Assembly: GCA_964537035.1 (NCBI GenBank)
Contig: CAZIAK010000027.1
Coordinates: 5,756 to 69,755, forward strand
Reading direction: 5' to 3'
DNA from: CAZIAK01 sp964537035
GTDB taxonomy: Bacteria; Planctomycetota; B15-G4
Length of the DNA: 64,000 nucleotides
Below, one piece after another: positions 50,156-56,446 of this stretch (position 1 is its first letter; the number at the start of each line of letters is the position of its first letter). The notes beneath the pieces were generated by a model that saw only the letters and a program-made list of their open reading frames with translations, made no database searches and was not told where the DNA came from. A program made the translations under genes and the position numbers.

Positions 50156-51664
50156 GTGCAGGACACCCAGCTCCTGATCCAGGAGGCGTCTCGGATCGCC
50201 AGCGAGTACCTCGCCGGTCACGAAAACCGCTCCCTTCCTGTGGTCCGGCCGGTCTCGGCCGCCGAGCTGCTTGAGCAGATGAACATGTCGCTCCCGAGCG
50301 AGGGGCGTCCTCTGCCGGAGCTGCTGGACGACGTCCGTCAGACCCTGCACTACAGCGTGCGCACCGGGCATCCGGGCTTCTCGAACCAGCTGTTCGGAGA
50401 CCACGACCCGGCCGGGCTCCTGGGCGAGTGGATGACGGCCCTGATCAACACCTCGATGTACACATTCGAGGTGGCGCCCGTGGTCACGCTCATGGAGACC
50501 ACGCTCATGGAGCACATGTGCGGCTACGTGGGCTGGAGCGGCGACCTGGGCGAGGGAGTGCTGACCCCCGGAGGCAGCGTGGCCAACCTGATGGCCATGC
50601 TCGCTGCCCGAAACCGCCGCTGCCCTGACGCAAAGGAGCAGGGTCTGGACAGCACATCGAGGTTGGTGGCGTTCATGTCCGAAGAGGCGCACTACTCCAT
50701 CGAGCGAGCGGCGAGCGTGGTGGGCCTGGGGACCGCCGCCGTGCGCAGGGTGCCGGTAGACGCGGTGGGACGGATGGACCCAGAAGCGCTCGAGGCCTTG
50801 CTCGCCCAGGTGGTCGCGGACGGCGACCAGCCGTTCTTCCTCAGCGCCACCGCTTCCACCACGGTGGCCGGTGCGTTCGACCCCTTCGAGCCCCTGGCGG
50901 ACATCGCCGAGCGCCATGGGATGTGGCTGCACATCGATGGGGCCTGCGGTGGCGGCGTGCTCCTGTCCCCGCAGCACCGGTCGTTGATGGCTGGCTGCGA
51001 GCGGGCCGATTCGGTGACCTGGAACCCGCACAAGATGATGGGCATCCCCTTGGCCTGCTCGGCGCTGCTCATGCGCGAGCGAGGGCGACTGGCGGCCACC
51101 AACTCCATGGCCGCCGACTATCTCTTTCACGACGATGGGGACGAAGACGCTCGCTTCGATCTGGGCGACATCACCCTGCAGTGCGGCCGCCGGGTCGACT
51201 CGCTGAAGCTCTGGCTCTCGTGGCAGTCTCTCGGAGATGAGGGCCACGCCCAGCGCATCGATCGCATGTTCGAGATCGCCGCCACGTTCCGCGAGATGCT
51301 GGCTGAGCGGGAGGGCTTCGAGGTCCGGCGCGACCCTCAGGGCTGCAACACGTGCTTCCACTGGGTGCCCGAGTCTCTGCGCCAAGGCGAGACCGGCCCG
51401 CGACGCGATCAGGCCCTGGGCAAGACGGCCATCGAGATCCGCCGACGGTTACGTGCCGACGGCCGGCTGCTGATCAACTACGCGCCCCTTGATGGCGTCC
51501 CCGTGCTTCGACACGTGGCCAACAACGCTCGAGTCACGAGGGGCGATCTGAGCTTCTTGCTCGACGAGATCGAGCGGCATGGCAGCGAGCTGGAGAGCGA
51601 CCGGGGGACCGAGAGGGCGGGAGACCACCTGAGTCAGCACGAGGGTCTTGGGTCCGCTGGCTGA
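50156..51664 (+). CDS. PLP-dependent decarboxylase, GAD/CSAD-like
   Basis: About 502 residues from GTG 50156, which has AGGAGG 6 bases upstream; ATG 50141 overlaps that ribosome site. Group II decarboxylase features: HPGFSNQLFGDHDPAGLLGEW, LTPGGSVANLMAMLAARNRR, the active-site His region SEEAHYSIERAA, DGACGGGVLLS, and the PLP lysine NPHKMMGIPL (Lys293). The block NTSMYTFEVAPVVTLME is typical of the glutamate decarboxylase 65/67 and cysteine-sulfinate decarboxylase subgroup. Substrate could be glutamate, aspartate or cysteine sulfinate. It is the last gene before the left end of the inserted island and lies on the same strand as the cargo. Confidence 0.85.
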   Translation: MQDTQLLIQEASRIASEYLAGHENRSLPVVRPVSAAELLEQMNMSLPSEGRPLPELLDDVRQTLHYSVRTGHPGFSNQLFGDHDPAGLLGEWMTALINTSMYTFEVAPVVTLMETTLMEHMCGYVGWSGDLGEGVLTPGGSVANLMAMLAARNRRCPDAKEQGLDSTSRLVAFMSEEAHYSIERAASVVGLGTAAVRRVPVDAVGRMDPEALEALLAQVVADGDQPFFLSATASTTVAGAFDPFEPLADIAERHGMWLHIDGACGGGVLLSPQHRSLMAGCERADSVTWNPHKMMGIPLACSALLMRERGRLAATNSMAADYLFHDDGDEDARFDLGDITLQCGRRVDSLKLWLSWQSLGDEGHAQRIDRMFEIAATFREMLAEREGFEVRRDPQGCNTCFHWVPESLRQGETGPRRDQALGKTAIEIRRRLRADGRLLINYAPLDGVPVLRHVANNARVTRGDLSFLLDEIERHGSELESDRGTERAGDHLSQHEGLGSAG

Positions 51665-51696
51665 CGGCGTCCCGCCGGAGTTCGCTTCGTCCGTCC

Positions 51697-51802
51697 CTCA
51701 GCTGGGCTGAGGTTGCACTGCCACAAGCTCGGCGACCTTGGCCAGCAGGGCCTTGGGCGAGAAGGGCTTCATGAAGACCTCCGCGGCGCCGAAGGCCTTG
51801 GC
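51697..51802. repeat. left 106-bp direct repeat
   Basis: Identical over 106 bases to 60719-60824, from CTCAGCTGGGCTGAGG to GAAGGCCTTGGC. The sequence diverges abruptly at both ends. Confidence 0.95.
51698..51802 (-). pseudogene. 3' fragment of a response-regulator gene
   Basis: Reads AKAFGAAEVFMKPFSPKALL and on to the stop at 51698, identical to the end of the intact regulator at 60720. It contains the conserved Lys of the receiver fold but lacks the first 93 residues, including the phosphoacceptor Asp. It is the displaced original 3' end, or a copy made by the insertion. Confidence 0.85.
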
Positions 51803-51916
51803 GCCGCAGCTCCGGGCACAGCGCTGCGCTGCGACGACTGCGTGGTCACCTACGAAGAGCAGCGCGCCGAGGCCAACCGTCGCTTCAAGATGTCGTTTGG
51901 TTATTTGGCAATATAG
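51803..51916 (+). pseudogene. possible truncated CXXC protein end
   Basis: Just inside the left repeat one frame reads PGTALRCDDCVVTYEEQRAE followed by ANRRFKMSFGYLAI and a stop at 51914-51916. The composition (CDDC, then a mixed charged helix) looks like a genuine C-terminal end, unlike random high-GC translation. It begins abruptly at the repeat border and ends inside the ArsR promoter. It may be a gene cut off by the insertion; the family is not recognised. Confidence 0.3.
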
Positions 51917-51931
51917 GCATATAATCCCACC
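51897..51931 (+). promoter_or_regulatory. arsR promoter with perfect -10
   Basis: TATAAT at 51920-51925, with TTGGTT at 51897-51902 and 17-base spacing. The -10 ends 7 bases before ATG 51932, so the mRNA should be leaderless. The stretch TATTTGGCAATAT inside the spacer recurs upstream of the thioredoxin gene and may be the repressor site. Confidence 0.65.
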
Positions 51932-52234
51932 ATGGCACGCTGCAAGACATCCCCTGTCGACTTCAAGGGTCAAGCGAACATCCTCAAGGGCCTGGCCAAC
52001 GAGTCGCGACTGCGCATCATCGATCGGCTCAGCAAAGGCGAGTGCTCGGCGGGCGATCTGACGCGGCTCGTTGACCTCGATCAGTCGACCGTCTCAAAAC
52101 ACCTCAGCGTGTTGCGGGCCATTGGCATCGTTGACAGCCGCCGCGAGGGCAGCACGGTTTTTTACGAGCTGCTCACTCCCTGCGTGATGAACTTCTTCCG
52201 CTGCGCGGGAGAGGTCCTCAAGGAGCGCCCCTGA
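51932..52234 (+). CDS. ArsR-family transcriptional repressor
   Basis: A 100-residue winged-helix protein: FKGQANILKGLANESRLRIIDRLSKGECSAGDL, then the recognition helix LDQSTVSKHLSVLRAIGIVDSR and wing EGSTVFYEL. Cys38 sits where metal-sensing ArsR proteins have ELCVCDL, but only one Cys is there; Cys4 and two C-terminal Cys (LTPCVMNFFRC) could complete a thiol or metalloid site. It heads the redox island and presumably represses it, with inducer unknown. No ribosome site precedes the ATG. Confidence 0.88.
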   Translation: MARCKTSPVDFKGQANILKGLANESRLRIIDRLSKGECSAGDLTRLVDLDQSTVSKHLSVLRAIGIVDSRREGSTVFYELLTPCVMNFFRCAGEVLKERP

Positions 52235-52270
52235 GTGTCAATTCGGCACGCAACATGCATGCGTTTTTAT

Positions 52271-52298
52271 CGTTATTTGGCTATTTGGCAATATTGCC
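52271..52298 (+). promoter_or_regulatory. second copy of the ArsR-promoter motif
   Basis: TATTTGGCAATAT at 52282-52294 repeats the sequence in the arsR promoter (51903-51915). It extends into a perfect 12-base palindrome, GGCAATATTGCC. It lies 32 bases before the thioredoxin start, so one repressor may control both units. Confidence 0.5.
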
Positions 52299-52329
52299 CT
52301 TCAAGCAAACAGACATCGCGAGAGTCGCC

Positions 52330-52776
52330 ATGAGTCGCCCCCGGAAGATCCTGTTGCTCACCTTCGTCGCTGTCGGGGCCGCGCTGCTGTGGCGCTCCCA
52401 GCATGCTGGCCTTGCCGAGCAGAAGCCTGGCCTCGACGAGGCGGCCTTGCTCACCCAGGTCTCCGACGCGCTCAATGCCAGGCCGCGACTGATCGAGCTG
52501 GGCTCCGACAGCTGCGCCAGCTGCCAGGCCATGGTCCCGGTGCTGGCCGATCTGCGTGAGCAGCACGGCCCCGGGCTTCAGGTCGACTTCATCGATGTCT
52601 GGAAGCACCCCGACCAGGCCGAGCCCTTTGGCATCCGGGTCATCCCCACGCAGGTTTTCCAGGGTCCCGACGGGACCGAGCTGGCGCGCCACGAAGGCTT
52701 CCTCGCCGCCAACGCGATCCGTGAACGCTGGGCCGACCTCGGCTTTCCGCTCCCATCGAACTCACCGAAGCCGTGA
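52330..52776 (+). CDS. membrane-anchored thioredoxin-like protein
   Basis: 148 residues from ATG 52330. An N-terminal hydrophobic segment (ILLLTFVAVGAALLW) anchors or exports it. The thioredoxin fold follows: LIELGSDSCASCQAMVPVL with CASC at Cys62 and Cys65, then VDFIDVWKHPDQAEPFGIRVIPTQVF with the cis-Pro. The CASC active site replaces the usual CGPC. The stop overlaps the GTG start of the CcdA-like gene (GTGA), so it probably receives electrons from it. A longer start at 52255 would run through the upstream palindrome. Confidence 0.85.
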   Translation: MSRPRKILLLTFVAVGAALLWRSQHAGLAEQKPGLDEAALLTQVSDALNARPRLIELGSDSCASCQAMVPVLADLREQHGPGLQVDFIDVWKHPDQAEPFGIRVIPTQVFQGPDGTELARHEGFLAANAIRERWADLGFPLPSNSPKP

Positions 52777-53456
52777 ATACGATCTTCCCTTGGCTCTCTG
52801 AGGCCCTCAACCAACACGCTCTGGTCGCGAGTGCCGCGGCCGTCGGCTGGGGCCTGGCCAGCGTGGCCCTGAGCCCCTGCCACCTGACCAGCGTGCCTTT
52901 GGCCGTGGCCTTCGTGCGCAGGGATGTCCGCGCTTCGACCTTGCGCCTGAGCCTGGCTCTGGCCCTCGGCCTCCTGGTCAGCCTCGCCGTGGTGGGCGCC
53001 GCGACCGTCGCCGCCGGGCGCATCGCCGGGGACCTCTGGGGCCTGGGCCCATGGCTGGCCGCCAGTGCCCTGCTTCTCGCCGGGCTGTTTCTTCTGGACG
53101 CCCTGAGCCTCCCTTCGTTCCTCTCCATTCCCCCCGACCGCATCCCCCGCAACAGCTGGGGCGCCGCGCTCATGGGTCTCTTCCTTGGCGTGACCCTCGG
53201 ACCCTGCACCTTTGCCTTCTTCGCGCCGGTGCTCGCCGCCGCTCTCGGTATCGCGCAGAGCGACACCCTGCTCCCTGTCGTACTGATCAGCGCCTTCTCC
53301 TTGGGACATGTCGCCGCCGTCGTCATGGCTGGCCAGCTCGGGCTGCGTCTGAGCGCCTGGATCAGCAAGGGCGGTGGGGCCACCGCTCGCCTACGTGGCC
53401 TCGCCGGCAGTGCGCTGCTGGCCTGCGCCGTCTACGTCATCGCCACGCTTCCCTGA
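52773..53456 (+). CDS. CcdA/DsbD-type membrane electron conduit
   Basis: A 227-residue membrane protein with about six helices and two Cys-Pro motifs in the expected places: SPCHLTSVPLAVAF early and LGPCTFAFFAPVLAAALG in the second half. In CcdA and the DsbD core these cysteines carry electrons from cytoplasmic thioredoxin across the membrane. It begins at a GTG overlapping the thioredoxin-like gene by 4 bases. Together they would keep a periplasmic thiol partner reduced, for example for cytochrome c heme sites or the metalloid chemistry of the island. Confidence 0.85.
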   Translation: MNTIFPWLSEALNQHALVASAAAVGWGLASVALSPCHLTSVPLAVAFVRRDVRASTLRLSLALALGLLVSLAVVGAATVAAGRIAGDLWGLGPWLAASALLLAGLFLLDALSLPSFLSIPPDRIPRNSWGAALMGLFLGVTLGPCTFAFFAPVLAAALGIAQSDTLLPVVLISAFSLGHVAAVVMAGQLGLRLSAWISKGGGATARLRGLAGSALLACAVYVIATLP

Positions 53457-53480
53457 ACAACTCGCCAGAGATCGTCGACC

Positions 53481-54446
53481 ATGTTCGATCAGCTCGCCAC
53501 CGTCGCCATCCGGGCCCTGGAGAGGCTCGGCGTCCTGCAGAGCGACCAACCCCTCGCAGCGGCGCTGCACTTCTTCATTCAGGACGTGACCAAGATCTTC
53601 ACCATGCTGGTGCTGATCATCTATGCCATGGGATTTGTCCGCGCCATGCTCAGCCCCGAGCGGGTGCGCGACATGGTGCGGGACAAACCGCGTTGGCTCT
53701 CGCGCACGCTGGCCATTCTGCTGGGGGCGGTCACGCCGTTCTGCTCCTGCTCGTCGGTGCCGCTGTTCGTGGGCTTTGTCGAAGCGGGCATTCCCATCGG
53801 CGTGACCTTTTCGTTTCTCATCGCCAGTCCGATGATCAACGAGGTCGCCGTGATCGTGCTGGCCGGAACCATCGGCTGGTATCTGACCGTGCTTTACGTC
53901 TCGGCAGGGCTCGTCGTGGCCTGGATCGGGGGCGTGGCCATGGAACTGTTCGGCGCCGATCGCTGGGTGCCCGACGCTGTGCGTCAGATCCACGTCGGTG
54001 ACGCGCCGCCCACCGCGCCGCCGCGTGGCTTCCACGAGCGCCACATCTTCGCTCTGGGGGAGGTCTCCGACATCGTCGGACGCATCTGGCGCTGGGTGCT
54101 CATCGGCGTCGGGGCCGGCGCGCTCTTTCATGGCTTCGTGCCCGAAGCCTGGGTCGCCGAGCACCTGGGCAGCGGGAGCAGCCTGTTTTCCGTGCCCGCC
54201 GCCGTGGCCCTCGGCGTGCCGCTCTACGGCAACGCGACCGGAGTCATCCCCGTGGCCGAAGCGCTGCTGGGCAAGGGCGTGCCGATCGGCACGGTGTTGG
54301 CGCTGATGATGAGCATCGCCGCCCTGTCCCTGCCCGAGATGCTGATCCTGCGCAAGGTCATCCACTGGCGTGGTCTGGCCGTGTACGCGTCGATTCTCGC
54401 CGTCGCCTTCACCCTCGTTGGCTGGACCTTTGATGTCCTGGCCTGA
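53481..54446 (+). CDS. YraQ/ArsP-type permease
   Basis: A 321-residue membrane protein of the DUF318 permease family. The signature is TPFCSCSSVPLFVGFVEAGI followed by PIGVTFSFLIASPMINEVAV, with two Cys in the FCSCSS motif. A hydrophilic loop (IHVGDAPPTAPPRGFHERH) separates two helix bundles, and the second has GVPLYGNATGVIPVAEALLG. The family includes ArsP, an exporter of trivalent organoarsenicals, but many members have unknown substrate. Association with ArsR and with a small CXXC protein, as here, is a recurrent neighbourhood. Export of a thiol-reactive metalloid is plausible, not shown. Confidence 0.82.
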   Translation: MFDQLATVAIRALERLGVLQSDQPLAAALHFFIQDVTKIFTMLVLIIYAMGFVRAMLSPERVRDMVRDKPRWLSRTLAILLGAVTPFCSCSSVPLFVGFVEAGIPIGVTFSFLIASPMINEVAVIVLAGTIGWYLTVLYVSAGLVVAWIGGVAMELFGADRWVPDAVRQIHVGDAPPTAPPRGFHERHIFALGEVSDIVGRIWRWVLIGVGAGALFHGFVPEAWVAEHLGSGSSLFSVPAAVALGVPLYGNATGVIPVAEALLGKGVPIGTVLALMMSIAALSLPEMLILRKVIHWRGLAVYASILAVAFTLVGWTFDVLA

Positions 54447-54485
54447 ACCTCTTCACCGCTTCACGACACAACAGGAGCAAGACTC

Positions 54486-54734
54486 ATGACCACGATCAAG
54501 ATCCTCGGACCCGGCTGCTCGAACTGCAAGAAGGCCGCCCGACTCGTCGAGAAGGTCGGCCAGGAGCTGGGACTCGAGCTGCAGCTGATCAAGGAGACCG
54601 ACCTGAGCGCCATCCTCGGCTACGGAGCCATGTCAACACCCGGTGTGGTCATCGACGAGCAGCTGGTCCACTCGGGCAGCGTGCCCAGCGAGGCGAAGGT
54701 CCGGGCCTGGCTCTCCGCCCTGCGGGTCTCGTAG
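54486..54734 (+). CDS. small thioredoxin/glutaredoxin-like redox protein
   Basis: An 82-residue protein with IKILGPGCSNCKKAARLVEK at the start (Cys11, Cys14), then TDLSAILGYGAMSTPGVVID with the cis-Pro. This is the MTH895/TM0996-like thioredoxin family, regularly next to YraQ-type permeases. AGGAG lies 9 bases before the ATG. It is cytoplasmic (no signal) and is a likely redox partner of the permease or of the CcdA-like conduit. Confidence 0.9.
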   Translation: MTTIKILGPGCSNCKKAARLVEKVGQELGLELQLIKETDLSAILGYGAMSTPGVVIDEQLVHSGSVPSEAKVRAWLSALRVS

Positions 54735-54747
54735 GCCCTCACGCGCC

Positions 54748-55497
54748 ATGAATGCTCACACGATCTCGCTGACGGCGGTCACGGTCTCACTGGCCCTGCT
54801 GACGGGTGGCTGCACGGCTCCGACGCAGCAGGCCACGAGACCCGGCGACGCACCGCTTTCTCCCGAGCCCACAACGCCGATCGACTGGCTGACCACCTCG
54901 ACCTTCTCGCCCACCTTTTCTGTGAGGGACACAGAGAGCAGCCTTGGACCCTACGACGCCCTGCTCAAGGAGCTGACCCTGAACGATCTGGTGCGCATGC
55001 ACGGCCACGCCTGTGATGGTCTGGTGACTGCCGCGGCGGCGTTCAGGGTTGGCCTCGATGAGCTCTATCCTCAGGGCGTCATCGACCGCACGGACACCGG
55101 TTGCTTGACCAACAACTCGCCCTGCTTCGGTGACGTGGCCGCCTACCTCACCGGTGGGCGGATTCGCTTCGGCACCCAGAAGATCGACCCGTCCATGGGC
55201 TCGCGCTTTCTCATCCATCGCTTCTCGACCCAGGAGACGGTCGAGGTCGCGCTGCGGCCGGGGCTCTTCCCCGAGGCGCTCCGCGAGCTGGAGACCAAGG
55301 TGCGTGGCGGCCACTGCACACAGCAGGAGCTACTCGCCTGCCAGGCCGCGCAATGGGCGTTCGCTCGCGGCCTGCTACAGCGGCCACTCACGGAGAGCTT
55401 CACGATCCGCCGGCTGCCCGAGTTCGTCTGGACACCGGACGTGTACTCTCAGCGGGGACGCCGTGGCGACATCATTAACCGAGATTGGGCACGCTGA
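54748..55497 (+). CDS. lipoprotein with FmdE-type domain
   Basis: 249 residues from ATG 54748. The lipobox LLTGGC makes Cys22 the lipid-modified residue. The FmdE-type domain begins at MHGHACDGLVTAAAAFRVGL (His85, His87, Cys89), with further Cys in DTGCLTNNSPCFGDVAAYLTGG and GGHCTQQELLACQAAQWAF. The domain occurs in a subunit of archaeal formylmethanofuran dehydrogenase and in many bacterial proteins of unknown role, often with metal-binding residues. A surface-attached version next to a permease and a molybdoenzyme is unusual. A frame starting at 54643 overlaps the redox protein gene and is rejected. Confidence 0.75.
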   Translation: MNAHTISLTAVTVSLALLTGGCTAPTQQATRPGDAPLSPEPTTPIDWLTTSTFSPTFSVRDTESSLGPYDALLKELTLNDLVRMHGHACDGLVTAAAAFRVGLDELYPQGVIDRTDTGCLTNNSPCFGDVAAYLTGGRIRFGTQKIDPSMGSRFLIHRFSTQETVEVALRPGLFPEALRELETKVRGGHCTQQELLACQAAQWAFARGLLQRPLTESFTIRRLPEFVWTPDVYSQRGRRGDIINRDWAR

Positions 55498-55897
55498 GGA
55501 ACTCCCGACAGAGCTTGCCGGACAGATGACTCCACCCGTCCAGCCCGGGCCCGACGAGGCCCCTGCACCCGAGATGCTCTCGGGGCCATGTATCGGTTGT
55601 TGAGGTACGCAACTCCCTGCGCCCTTCTGCGGCCAACTGCTGATTGTCACCCCCAGCGGAGTCCCGACAATATCGAATCAGAACCTGCGGCGAGGCAGCC
55701 GGGGTTCCGAGGACAGTTGGCCATTTCGCGTCAATTGCACTGAGCAACGGACGCGCAAGAAAGACAGCCCGGTCACAGGTGATCTCTCTTTGCTGGACGC
55801 CAAGCCCCTTCGGAGCCCCCTCGGCCTCAGGCCGTTTTCGAGCAAGTCGACCCTTCGGACCCCACGGCAAGCCATCGGGCAGAGGAGCTAGCAGAGG
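55498..55897. other. 400-base stretch without a convincing gene
   Basis: Separates the thiol half of the island from the molybdoenzyme half. A small hairpin, CCCGAG-ATGCT-CTCGGG at 55568-55584, could end the first transcript. A frame continuing past the FmdE gene reads HAEELPTELAGQ and on to PCIGC, but has no start or homology. Nothing else is recognised; a promoter for the downstream genes is expected here. Confidence 0.4.
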
Positions 55898-56356
55898 ATG
55901 ATCAATCGCACGTCTCGGCCAGCCACGAAAGAGAAGAGAGGAGCCGGCTGGCCCGGCTTCGCAGCCACGCTCGTCGTCCTGGCGACAATCACGGCCTGCG
56001 GGGGAGGGAGCAGTGGCGGGGGGGCTCTGGGCATCCAGGCGCAGCTACCCACCGCTGACACTGACTTCGCGTTCATCGCGGTTCACGACCCGTCGTCCGC
56101 CGACTACGACAGCGACTGCATCAGCTGCCACGGCGACCGCATGACCGAGGTTGCGCTCGATGGCGTCACGCCATCCGTGCATTCGACCATGGCAGGCTCG
56201 GCTCTGTTCGGCGAAGGCAACGCACGCTGCCTGTTTTGCCACAAGCACGGGGCGAACCTGGTCAATGAATCTGGCTCGGGTTTGCGAAGGCAGGTCGACA
56301 TGTTCGCTTGCAACGTCTGCCACGGTGCTGGATTGACGATTCCGTTCTACCAGTAG
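55898..56356 (+). CDS. triheme cytochrome c lipoprotein
   Basis: 152 residues. A hydrophobic segment (FAATLVVLATITACGGG) ends in a lipobox with Cys34. Three CXXCH sites follow: CISCH (74-78), CLFCH (111-115) and CNVCH (138-142), with extra His residues (VHSTM, HKHGAN). It ends shortly after the third heme. GAGG lies upstream of the ATG. It precedes the molybdoenzyme by 90 bases and could exchange electrons with its ferredoxin subunit, in place of the missing membrane subunit. Confidence 0.85.
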   Translation: MINRTSRPATKEKRGAGWPGFAATLVVLATITACGGGSSGGGALGIQAQLPTADTDFAFIAVHDPSSADYDSDCISCHGDRMTEVALDGVTPSVHSTMAGSALFGEGNARCLFCHKHGANLVNESGSGLRRQVDMFACNVCHGAGLTIPFYQ

Positions 56357-56446
56357 GCAGCGTGGGTCAAATGACTCAATCACCGAGACGGGCATAGCGC
56401 CCTCAAGAAGGTCTGCCCAGGGCAGACGACTGATCAGGAGGAACTC

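Noticed and set aside
51932..54734. An arsenic resistance operon
   Set aside because: ArsR and ArsP-like families are present, but ArsC, ArsB/Acr3, ArsA and ArsM are not, and the ArsR lacks the standard Cys pair. The substrate must stay open.
55498..55603. Frameshifted extension of the FmdE lipoprotein
   Set aside because: The continuing frame ends in PCIGC, but there is no homology support and the FmdE domain already looks complete.
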